DNA of 64,000 nucleotides from Strobilurus pachycystidiatus (lineage: Eukaryota; Basidiomycota; Agaricomycetes; Agaricales; Physalacriaceae), in the NCBI GenBank assembly GCA_019915135.1, contig JAHLMK010000006.1, positions 2,604,001 to 2,668,000 on the forward strand, read 5' to 3'. The notes below the pieces were generated by a model that saw only the letters and a program-made list of their open reading frames with translations, searched no databases and was not told the DNA's origin. This document shows positions 55,496 to 64,000 of this stretch, piece by piece. A program made the translations under genes and the position numbers. Position 1 is the stretch's first letter. The number at the start of each line of letters is the position of its first letter.

Positions 55496-57152
55496 TTAGA
55501 ATATAAATACTGCGTAACGAGTCGAGAAAATGCGTGAGTACCAGTCAGAGACACTCAGACATCGAATGATGTTTCGCCTGTGAAGGTCGTCGAAACAATC
55601 TTTGACCTCATGACCCGCACATTGGACCGGCCCCACAAACGTAATCTCTTTCAACTCGGCGATACCCTCCGTACCAGCACGTCGGCGCGCTATTGTTGAC
55701 ATTAGTGCCGGCGTGATAGTGAAACTCGCCGACATTATGATTGTCAAAGTTTCCAACAACTGCAGAGTTGTGTCGAGTGCCTCGCTTGCATATGTCACGG
55801 CAGCTTCGTGGTGCAACATACGGATCGTAAGTTCGCGGACGTTGGGTGTCGATGCCAGAAGTGCGGCAACTCTCTCTCCAGTGCTGGGCAGATCCCCATA
55901 GATCCAAAACGAGAGTACCGTGATGGTGGGTCCGACGTTGGAAGGCAGAGAGCATTCGATTCTGACATCGAGGCCCAATGTATGAAGCCGAGGGAGTTTG
56001 ATAGACTTCAGTGCATTCACGACGACGTCCTCATGACGGGCCCAGAGAGCAAATGTGGTAAGAGAAGTATGTGTGATTATGGAAGAGGGCGGGCTCGGAT
56101 CTTCACCATCCAATCTAAAAACTGCGGAATGGAGTAGCGGAGCCAGCTCGAGAATGCGACGGAAGGTAGTCACGCCGCAAGACTTGCCGTTAGCGATAAA
56201 AACCTCGAGCTGATGCCACGGAAGCAGGAACCTGTCCGTCAGGAGCTTCGGTTCCACACAGGAAATAGAACGCAGTCTAGGTGCATTCGAGAAGATGGTG
56301 ATCGTCGTATCCAGAGCTGTGGAAGAATCCTCTACTCTGATGAGAGCGGACTCGAGCAGCGTGAACGAGGAGGAAGTCGCATCGAAAAAGCAATACGTGT
56401 CAGGCGGGAGGTTCAGATCGCAGGTGCGCCACCGTGGTATGGTCTTAGCAAGTACTGAAAAGATATGATGGTCGTGAACTTCGGCCTCAAGATCGATGGA
56501 AAGAGGGAGATTGCAGGAGCGCGATAGGTACACGTCAATGAGACGTGAAGACGAAAGGCTATTGGAGGGAGATCCGTACATAGATAAAGTGGGATTGGTC
56601 CATAGGTGGGGTGCGGAACTCGCTACGCGCCTCCAACGCATTGCAGGAGCGCGATAGGTACACGTCAATGAGACGTGAAGACGAAAGGCTATTGGAGGGA
56701 GATCCGTACATAGATAAAGTGGGATTGGTCCATAGGTGGGGTGCGGAACTCGCTACGCGCCTCCAACGCGAAGATACATGCGACAGGAGCCACGGAGGAT
56801 GTTTCATCGTGAGCGAGTCGCTTGGCCCCAACAATAGGACGCATGAGAACATCTCTTCCAAAATCTCGAATGGAAAGTCGCGAAGAGGGTGTAAGACTAC
56901 CGTCGTTTGAGAGATCCATTCATTCACCGCACGCTGCTCTGCAAGGACGGAATCGGGATGGTCCGGAGTTGCACCGATTGCGGTAGACAGTATTTGTGCG
57001 TATGCCATACCGCGCGCCCTCAGATCGCGGAGCTCAGTGCGCTCGACATCGTCAGGTGCATCGTTTGACCCTAGCAGCGCGTCAATACGTGCTCGCTGTG
57101 AGGCGGGTGGGCGCAATTTTTCGAGAGCAGGGGTGGGGGGAACGCCGTTCAT
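55496..57152 (-). pseudogene. Family B F-box gene broken by an exact 130-bp tandem duplication
   Basis: The N-terminus from 57152 (MNGVPPTPALEKLRPPASQR, IDALLGSNDAPDDVERTELR, EILEEMFSCVL, WLLSHVSSRWRRVASSAPHL) is intact down to the duplication. 56640-56769 and 56510-56639 are identical 130-bp units. As 130 is not a multiple of three, the frame is lost in the second pass and the protein ends near residue 197. The rest (LNLPPDTYCFFDATSSSFTL to DDLHRRNIIRCL) is open in the proper frame beyond the duplication to 55496. The C-terminus is also longer than in relatives. Everything else is healthy, so the break is recent, or an assembly artefact. Confidence 0.85.
56510..56769. repeat. Exact 130-bp tandem duplication
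   Basis: Units 56510-56639 and 56640-56769, no differences seen, inside the coding region of the family B gene. The junction reads CTCCAACGC/ATTGCAGG. Confidence 0.95.
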
Positions 57153-57264
57153 TGTCTGAGATTGAAGGTACTCGTGAATGTGCTGATTGTGAGATACTGG
57201 GCGTGCTTACGGTGGCCAAATGAACATGAATGAGCAGCGAATGAGAGGGAGAGAACGTTTCTAC

Positions 57265-57270
57265 CACGTG
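57265..57270. promoter_or_regulatory. CACGTG upstream of 55496-57152
   Basis: 113 bp before the start at 57152. Confidence 0.5.
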
Positions 57271-57876
57271 GCGATCACAATCGCGAGCCACCAGCTATTC
57301 GTGATTTGTCATCACATCGCCCAAGTCATCAGGAAAAATTGGCCGGTCAGGGATCCGCCGGAGCGGCAACACCTAGTCATCTGATGGCAACCCGAATGCC
57401 GATCGCTCCAACCCTTGCCAGGCTCTTGCAGCTGCTTGCAGTTCTTAAAGCGTATGAACTGTACTGATAGAGTTACTGCAATTACAGGCTACATGCGTGA
57501 GGCAGTACCCATTGTACGTACAACAGTCAAGGTGAATGAATTTTGTTTGGCTCCAAATACCTAATCATCGCGGCTCATTTGCTCAGTTTGCATTCGCAGC
57601 GGATTTCGAAGAAATATCGAGAGGGCGGGGCACAGGGCTTGTCTGCCGACAAAGCCGATCTGATGATCCGGTGGCCACATGGTCCAAGTGACAATAAGGC
57701 AAGTTGATCTCTTGTCCTTGCCCCCATCCTGCCCCCATCACCTCGCCTGCTCTATGCCCTCAGACTTTTGGGCCTGCGGACGACCGACGACGACATCCAG
57801 GAGGACGCGCTCGACGCTGCAGCAGGAACAAAATATCATGAACGAACCGAGCATTCTCTGCGCCTACGCTCGACGC
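57271..57876. other. Intergenic
   Basis: No gene or known element recognised. Confidence 0.4.
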
Positions 57877-58142
57877 GATGGACGAGGACGAGCGCCACGA
57901 TGGACGAGCACCGTTTCGATGGACGAGGACGAGCGCCTGCGAATGACGAGCACCGTTTTGATGGACGAGGACGAGCGCCTGCGAATGACGAGGACGAGCG
58001 CCCACGATGGACGAGTACGAGCGCCCACGATGGACGAGGACGCGCAACGAGGACGAGCGACTAGAACGAACGACTAGGGCAAACGACCAGGACAAACGAA
58101 CGATGACTGTCGACGAGGACGAGAACGCTGAACGAAGACGAG
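57877..58142. repeat. GATGGACGAGGACGAGCGC-type minisatellite
   Basis: Repeats of GATGGACGAGGACGAGCGC and shorter variants. The clearest are two consecutive 42-bp units at 57918-57959 and 57960-58001. Further GACGAGGACGAG copies continue to 58142. Open in several frames, giving Asp/Glu/Arg-rich translations, but without a convincing gene model. Confidence 0.75.
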
Positions 58143-58382
58143 CTAGGCTTCACGAGGATAGGCGCTGCCTCGCCAGGTGTTGTCGAGGACTGCGAGCAAC
58201 GTCGACTGCGCTACGTACAGATCAAGACACACGGAGACGGATGCCTGGCGGTCGTTCCCCGATACCATGTATGTCTTCACTTCGGCTTTGCCCACCCTGC
58301 TAATTTCTCCTGCTTGATAGCTGCCTATGCGCTGGGCGACGAGTGCGGGTGGTATCCGATAGACCATTACTAGTTACTATCA

Positions 58383-59226
58383 ATGCATCCATTTTTTCCC
58401 TATGGCTTTGTGACTTGGATTGCAATTGTATGTGCACTGGAATATAATAAGCTTGGATTTCCTTCATTTCGGCACCGCACAACACGACAGAGTGCGTCAA
58501 CACGCCCATCACCGTCACCTGGAAGGCTGGGATCAATCCACCGACCCGACCACCGTCAGACTCAGAAAGTATAAGGTCGATCAGGAGGGTTTTGGTGATG
58601 CGCTCGGAGACGAGGCGAGCTCGACGACGCAGTTTCAATTCACCAATTTGCGGCAAGTGTTCCGACACCGTTCCCAAGTGCTTCGGGCTGATGTTTGTAT
58701 GGTACCTAGCCGTTTCATCGTCGTCGCGGTCACAGACCCCGAGTGAGTTAAATCACCGTGGAAGAGGATGGATGACTGAAAGGGCAAAGAAATCCTGTGC
58801 TGAATGAAACAGACCCAAAGAGTCGCGAAATCCTTGTATAATAGTCTTCTCCGGCAACACAGGCTGTGAGATCGACGATCCGGAGGCGGAGCCTCCGAAG
58901 AGTCATACTACGTACGTCTTCGGCATGACATTTGTCTTTGATTCAGATATGAACAATTCCACAGAGATTACGCCGGTATGATTGCAGGTATCGTTTTGGG
59001 GGTGTTGGCTTGTCTCGGAATTACTGCTGCCATAGTAGTCTGGTATACTCGCCAGACCAGACAGCAGAGGCTTGAGATTCTGCGGTCTGATCCGTACATC
59101 TTGAAGCATGAAGCGCCCGAGACTGTCTCAGTTCCTTGTCGCCGTCCAGATTCGGGCCTACCTCCATACTCTGTCGTTTGTGGCCCGGGATTGACGGTCG
59201 AACGGCCTGCAGACCATGTCATCTAA
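58383..59226 (+). CDS. Secreted-type single-pass membrane protein, third family member (5' end uncertain)
   Basis: Relative of 34132 and 39867. Exons: first part ending 58652, then 58710-58742 (33 nt, the same length as exon 3 of the relatives), 58813-58911 and 58965-59226. Ectodomain text TTECVNTPITVTW, then TVRLRKYKVDQEGFGDALGD, SSTTQFQFTNL, RFIVVAVTDP; span AGMIAGIVLGVLACLGITAA; Tyr-rich tail. The intron after FTNLR begins GCAAGT, a GC-AG intron. TECVNTP and TVRLRKY are in different frames, one base apart, beside a GGAAGG run, as in the other two copies. The start codon and the join of the signal-peptide exon (from ATG 58383) could not be settled: the only AG acceptors give a too-short intron or the wrong frame. 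Function unknown. Confidence 0.5.
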
Positions 59227-59555
59227 TGACATCCATCAGGAGACTCTTCGCTCTCGGAGATGTGCGGCCACAGGAATCACACCTTGAAGTGACATCGCAG
59301 TCTCAGGAAACTCTCATGGCAAGAATGACGAACCTCGTCGTAATTTATTTACCTCTCAATAAACACCTTTACTACAAGAGTGCCGAATCTCAATCAGTAC
59401 ATACCAACTATTCCTCCTAGACATTACGAAGTCAAATTATGTATAGTCCGTATGAGTCGTGTTCGTAAACTACCTGAGTATTCCGATTTACCGAATTCGT
59501 CCTTGTGCAGTGTTCCCTCAATGTTATGTCCCTTTCGTCGTCAAGTTCGAAACGG
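59227..59555. other. Convergent intergenic region
   Basis: 3' flanks; nothing further seen. Confidence 0.4.
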
Positions 59556-60293
59556 TCAAGCAAAGATCATCCTTATCACCCCTTGTCCCCGCCTCGTCTC
59601 CTCGTCCTCGCAAACCTTGACCCCGATTAAGCGCGTCTGTCCCGCTAGCCAGTCGACCCTTCGTGCCCCGCCACTCCACCCTCGTCCTAACCTGGTACAA
59701 CGCACATGGTATGCCTTATGAACCACGCCTCGCTGTCTATCGCCCATTCCATCCAACTCTGCTCGGGTGAGACGCTGGCGCAGAGCGGTGTATAACGCAT
59801 GGAGAAGGTCATAATTCGTTACGATGGAGTTGGAATGGGTCTTGTCTACCTCGACGACCCATGGAAGGATGGAGTCGTCCGAGCCTAACACGACCTGGGC
59901 GCGTATACAACTCCGCGGAGGGTCGGTCGAGGGCTCGTGCATGGTGGGATCGAACAGTGGGTTTGGGGGGCCGCCGAGGATGTCGTATGCTATTGGGGAG
60001 GGAAAGGCGAGGATTGGATGCATGTGCATTCGAAGGCGTGTTGCGTGGATGGGATGTTGAAAGGAGACGTGGAAGCGGCGAATACGAGACTTCGGAAGCG
60101 AGGGGGGCAAAGGTTCAGACTGCAGAAGCATGGGTGAGACGTCAGGAGAAAATACAGTGGGCCAAGTATGTGCCCATGTCTTCTTGAGTATGGGCCGTGG
60201 AAGAGGGCGCGTAGTGGAGCGATGGTGTGGCTGAAAGTGCTGTGGGGATGGGGTGCGATTGGGAGTGGTGTGGTTTGGGAAGACGGAGGGCAT
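59556..60293 (-). CDS. DUF6699-type protein
   Basis: Intronless, 245 residues. The Pro/His-rich N-terminal 60 residues (LPRPILKKTWAHTWPTVFSP) lead to a compact domain of about 130 residues: IRRFHVSFQHPIHATRLRMH, SPIAYDILGGPPNPLFDPTM, ILPWVVEV and VTNYDLLHALYTALRQRL. This order (a two-strand opening, I-x-Y-D/W-D-L, a W-x-I/V-x-V strand, then the helix LL-x-A-LY-x-x-LR) is that of the DUF6699 proteins widespread in Agaricomycetes. Biochemical role unknown. The coding sequence runs straight to the stop at 59556. Confidence 0.72.
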   Translation of the reverse strand: MPSVFPNHTTPNRTPSPQHFQPHHRSTTRPLPRPILKKTWAHTWPTVFSPDVSPMLLQSEPLPPSLPKSRIRRFHVSFQHPIHATRLRMHMHPILAFPSPIAYDILGGPPNPLFDPTMHEPSTDPPRSCIRAQVVLGSDDSILPWVVEVDKTHSNSIVTNYDLLHALYTALRQRLTRAELDGMGDRQRGVVHKAYHVRCTRLGRGWSGGARRVDWLAGQTRLIGVKVCEDEETRRGQGVIRMIFA

Positions 60294-61204
60294 CGCTGCT
60301 GGTCAATTGTTCGAGCCATTTAAGCATAGAATGATGATAAATGACACCAGGACGTACGCTCCGTGTGACTCCGGTTCAACGAAACAGGTTTTGCCGTCTT
60401 TGCCTTTTCCTTCGTTGAATCCTCACTGGGGCGATATCCTGGACTAGTAGCGACCATTCGTTGACGCATAGCAATATTGGTTGAAAATGAATGCTGAAGG
60501 AACCTGGAAGGGCAATGAGACAAGGATGAGTATCATCGAGATCGATTATCAACTTCCTGAGAGCGTGGAGCCGCTGTCATCTAGGCTAAAACGGGCGCAT
60601 AAAACCAGCTTGGTTCTCGACGGTCAATGAGCGCTTTTGAAAGCCGAGGCTTTTGGCAGCCACAAGTATGCGGACAGTGACCTACGTAGAAGTACATGAT
60701 CATGAATCGTCAGTAAGGTGCGGGAGCGGAGTCAAGATGGGGTCCCAAATCAGAGTCGATAAGTGCGTAAAGCGCGCTCTGCATAGTGGAGAGAAAGACG
60801 ATTTAGAGTTTAGACTCCCGAATCGCAGCATGTGATGCTCAAACTTTCATTTGGTGACACGTAGGGCCGGGTGTGGGGGAACGTGCTTGGATTGGATGAG
60901 GAAATTTCAATCCAAGCCGCACATTCCCGCGAGAAACTCTTACACGTATCTCCCTGTCAAAACACCCAGGCCCAGGGTTCAATCAGACCTCACTAGAGTC
61001 CTGTAACAGCAGCATAAGCAATATAAATCGTTCGAGAGGATACGGGGCGTTGCTTTGGGCCAATGAAGTACGCGGGTCGACTGCGGCGCGGAAGGATGGC
61101 CACCATCTCGCTGTTGTGGTTCAGAAGAAAAAGCCGTGATGAATTTTCTCAATATGCAGATTGCGTTGCTCTGGCTATGGGTGGCAAGGACCATCCATGA
61201 CACA
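60294..61204. other. Intergenic
   Basis: No gene supported. The longest open frames are under 90 codons and without features. Confidence 0.4.
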
Positions 61205-61290
61205 TCTCTGATAGTATATCGGTTAGTACACGCGCCTGTCATATAGACTACTTACCGCGCGAAAGCTGGGTTCGACTCCCAGTCAGAGAG
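61205..61290 (+). tRNA. tRNA-Asp (GTC) with 14-nt intron
   Basis: Acceptor stem TCTCTGA (61205-61211) pairs perfectly with TCAGAGA (61283-61289), discriminator G at 61290. Anticodon stem CGCGC/GCGCG (61231-61235, 61257-61261), loop C-T-G-T-C-A-C with anticodon GTC at 61238-61240. A 14-nt intron (61242-61255) sits one base 3' of the anticodon, the standard position for eukaryotic tRNA introns. T arm CTGGG-TTCGACT-CCCAG holds the B-box promoter (GGTTCGACTCC); the D arm is TAGTATATCGGTTAGTAC. A run of Ts (TTTTTA) follows at 61291 as the pol III terminator. Confidence 0.93.
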
Positions 61291-61557
61291 TTTTTAGCAA
61301 AATCACCGAGCCGTCGTGCCACTCAAGTCTCGAGAGTCCTCTGTCTTCGGTCGACTCAGTCGTATGACCCGAATCCCGATATCGGTCTAGTCGACGTTCG
61401 GCCTTCAACTGTCGATTCTGAGTCCGGTGTCGGGCCTCAGCCCCCAATTATACACCATTTCTAGGTTCTCATCTTGATGGGAAGTCTGTGCGAAAATTGG
61501 GAGTCTAAATTGACAAATACAACGAAGGAAGTACGTAGACGCTCTCCTCATACCAAG

Positions 61558-63936
61558 TTATGCATAACCGAATGACTCTACATGTAGTGATATACTAGCA
61601 CCTCCTCTCATAACATTCATTGGATTCAACATCGGATTCCTCAAGGCATCCTTCACAGTCTGCGCTACGGAGTGAGATCCACAAACTAAGCCAGCAACAC
61701 AAGTCAGCGAAATAAGGAGATCCCAGTCAATAACATACCGTTGACGGTCATACGTCCACCCCTTACTCGCTCCGCCTCCGACATCAATATAGCCTTCAGG
61801 TCTGGACGGCCAGCGTGCTTCCTCACCGCACTCGATTCCAGCGCCACCAGTGAGAGTTCACTGGGCGCAGCCTCTCTCCCACTGCCGCTGGCCATTTCTG
61901 CATCACTCAAGGATTTGAGCGATGTGTCATCCCACTGCACGCTATCCCCCATCGTCTGAGTGACGAATAGCTTGATATCTACATCCAGGTTACTGTCACG
62001 CGAGCGAGCAAGTGCGCCGCTGAGAGCGTCGGATATCCACTCCACATGGCCTATATTGTACGTTTGAGAGATCAAATCAATGATTCACAAGAAGTCGAAA
62101 CTCACTGGCATCTCGGATCGCCCAAACGAATGTAACGCGCTTGCAGAGGCTCTTCCCCGTACGAGATTTCCTGTGACGAGATCTTGAACGCGATACCTTT
62201 GAAGTTGAAGGAAAGCGTACTCGATGATATCAATTAAAAGCGGCAGAGTATATGTTACGCCGGACCCGCCTTCGTGACTTTGTCAGTTTCGATACGCCGC
62301 AATGCAAAAGAAATACACACCAGCAATCAAGACGACGCTGTCAAACCCATCCAGTGATGGGGATGTTCCGTACGGTCCATCCAGCAGTACCTTAACGGGT
62401 CCATCCCTTTGACCAAGGCGCTTTGTGAAACCTTGTCTAACGTTGATCAGAAACACGACTTCCTTCCAATACACCTCTCCGTTAAGCTCCTCATCCTTCT
62501 TTTCATCTGGGGCGGCTTGTCGTCCGTCCACGGCGCGACCTCCAGGCTTGGATCCAGAGGGTGTATCATAACTGGCAATCGTGAATGGATGGGCCTCGAA
62601 CGGGAGTGTCGAGACCTCGGGAATGACGAGATATGCGGTCTGTCCGGGCGCCCAGTGGAAGTGCTTAGGTCGTTTCACTGTGAGGCGCACGAGATGCGGA
62701 GAAAGATGCTCCACTGTGGCTCTGTGGTCCGCTTCTGTCGTCTTCGTCGATGATGATGGGCGGAAGAAAACGTTGGTAACGATGAGACGGACGAGTCGAA
62801 TGAGGCGATCCAGGGCCCATATGATGAAAGATGCATAGATGTATGGATTGAATCTATTGGCTTGTTAACACCGCGTTTGGGGAGAAGGATGCATGGCACA
62901 TACCGATACGGCTGAACGTGATAATATCCACCGATCAAGATTAGGCTACCGCCGATCAAGGTGAGCATTCGTTTTCGGGAAACATGATAAGAACATACAA
63001 GACCAAGATAAAGTGAGAGTAGAAGAAAAGCTCGTACGCCTTCGCCCGAATAGGCCGCAGGGACACCAGAATGAGAACGGAGAACGCTACGGTACTCAGA
63101 AGTCCCATTTGCAGGAAAAGCATCCCCCACCGGCCGTCGGTTCTGCTTTGCAGCTGAAAAATCATTCGGTCAAGCTCAGGGCAAGATTAGTGACGCACGT
63201 ACCTTGAGTCCACCATGCAGCCACAGCATCACAAAACACGTCCTCGAAAACATGCGATGAAGGGAATTCAGCTAAGGGGCTAGCATGAGCGGAAAGACAC
63301 TCCCAGGAGTCGATATGCTAACCTTCTCGTGGCTTATGCCGGTCAACACTAAAGGATAATATCGTCATTTGAAGGTGGACGCAAGAAAGATCGAAGAAAA
63401 CAAACAGCCAATGACATTGTTCTTTGTTCCAAGCGCCGTCAGCAGAGGAAATTGGGCAGTTGCTATCGCTCCTGCGCGGCTGCTCATGTACGCCGGACTG
63501 AACTTCACTCCTTGGGAGTCCGTGGCTAAGGAAGAAGCGAATGTCAGCCAAGAGGAAGAAGTGACGAAGGAAGCTACCTGCTGTTTATCAGCTCCCAAGT
63601 GAATAGCGCCGCGGTGTATGCGAGAACACAAAACACCTCGGCAATGTTCAGACTATAGGCTCCTACACCGATGGTGGTTCGGAACGCCAAGGCCCGATAT
63701 GCGTTGAGAAGTGCCAGAGGGAGACGGGATACTCCCGTGGGTGGCGAAGAGCGAATACGGAGACGACCGAAGAGTAGAGAGACGGCCTGGAGCAGCGCCA
63801 CGACACCGATAAATGCCCCGACAAAGTACCACGTCTGATGTGGGTAGTCGTCAGCATAACCGGCGCGACGCATTGCATCGGGAGATGGTGCATGACCGGC
63901 GGGGCCAGGAGGCGGTGGGACAGCTGGCGAAGACAT
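61558..63936 (-). CDS. Ferric/cupric reductase, FRE family
   Basis: Transmembrane NADPH-dependent metalloreductase of the plasma membrane, upstream of high-affinity iron uptake. Eleven exons on the minus strand: 63936-63582, 63525-63406, 63348-63323, 63271-63203, 63153-62999, 62945-62904, 62853-62321, 62269-62221, 62170-62106, 62050-61739 and 61685-61558; all phases agree; 617 residues. Bis-heme ligands: two H-x13-H pairs, His172/186 in LNSLHRMFSRTCFVMLWLHG and His237/251 in YSHF..YYH. FAD motif HPFTIAS (344-350), GPYG (415-418), nucleotide-binding GGSGVT (434-439), and a C-terminal CGSHS (577-581). Intron 1 uses GC at the donor (A|GCAGGT), which restores INTTD..K, the family consensus; the nearby GT does not keep frame. 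No ferroxidase or permease gene is beside it in the window. Confidence 0.93.
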
Positions 63937-64000
63937 GAAAGTCAAACTGAAATGATACTGGGTATCTGGAACAACGGGAGGAGCTAAAGTACCACTTCGG

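Noticed and set aside
1..64000. CRISPR arrays, prophage, bacterial operons, secondary-metabolite core genes
   Set aside because: Intron-rich eukaryotic sequence; no regularly spaced short repeats and no polyketide or peptide synthetase motifs seen.

Overview
The window looks like a filamentous basidiomycete, most likely a mushroom-forming Agaricomycete. Genes are dense and carry many short (about 45-65 nt) introns. The content is typical of that class: a class II-type heme peroxidase, small LysM proteins, a ferric reductase, a DUF6699-type protein and a large set of F-box paralogues. Gene models below were built by hand from reading frames, splice signals and comparison of paralogues inside the window, with no RNA or database evidence.

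Layout. 0-6 kb: 5' end of a secreted peroxidase at the window edge, a decayed F-box gene, two F-box genes. 6-8.2 kb: no gene seen. 8.2-10.4 kb: tandem pair of secreted LysM proteins. 11.7-14.9 kb: BET1-type SNARE and a single-pass membrane protein. 15-28.6 kb: F-box genes mixed with conserved genes (a kinase-fold protein, PEX19, a Zn2Cys6-type protein). 29.1-30.5 kb: a complete Tc1 element with 41-bp inverted repeats and TA flanks. 30.4-41.8 kb: a direct tandem duplication of about 5.7 kb that starts inside the 3' end of the Tc1 element. Each unit holds one F-box gene and one membrane-protein gene. 41.9-43.6 kb: mitochondrial dicarboxylate carrier. 44.6 kb: possible small secreted protein. 45.2-57.2 kb: cluster of about 500-residue F-box paralogues in all states of repair, interrupted by one AT-hook/lysine-alanine-rich chromatin-type gene. 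57.9-60.3 kb: minisatellite, third member of the membrane-protein family, DUF6699-type protein. 61.2 kb: tRNA-Asp(GTC) with a 14-nt intron. 61.6-63.9 kb: complete 11-exon ferric reductase.

Two F-box families dominate. Family A is about 335 residues with one intron placed inside the Trp codon that follows the F-box helix. Family B is about 500 residues and intronless, with a conserved SQ-rich/coiled N-terminus. I count eight members or fragments of A and eight of B, about half of them broken by nonsense codons, frameshifts, internal deletion or an exact 130-bp tandem duplication. Six of the family B loci share a CACGTG hexamer 95-140 bp upstream of the start codon. The window reads as a birth-and-death zone for F-box genes beside a mobile element and a segmental duplication. 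I did not find a multigene system that I would call new; the best leads are the Tc1-anchored duplication and the shared family B promoter motif.
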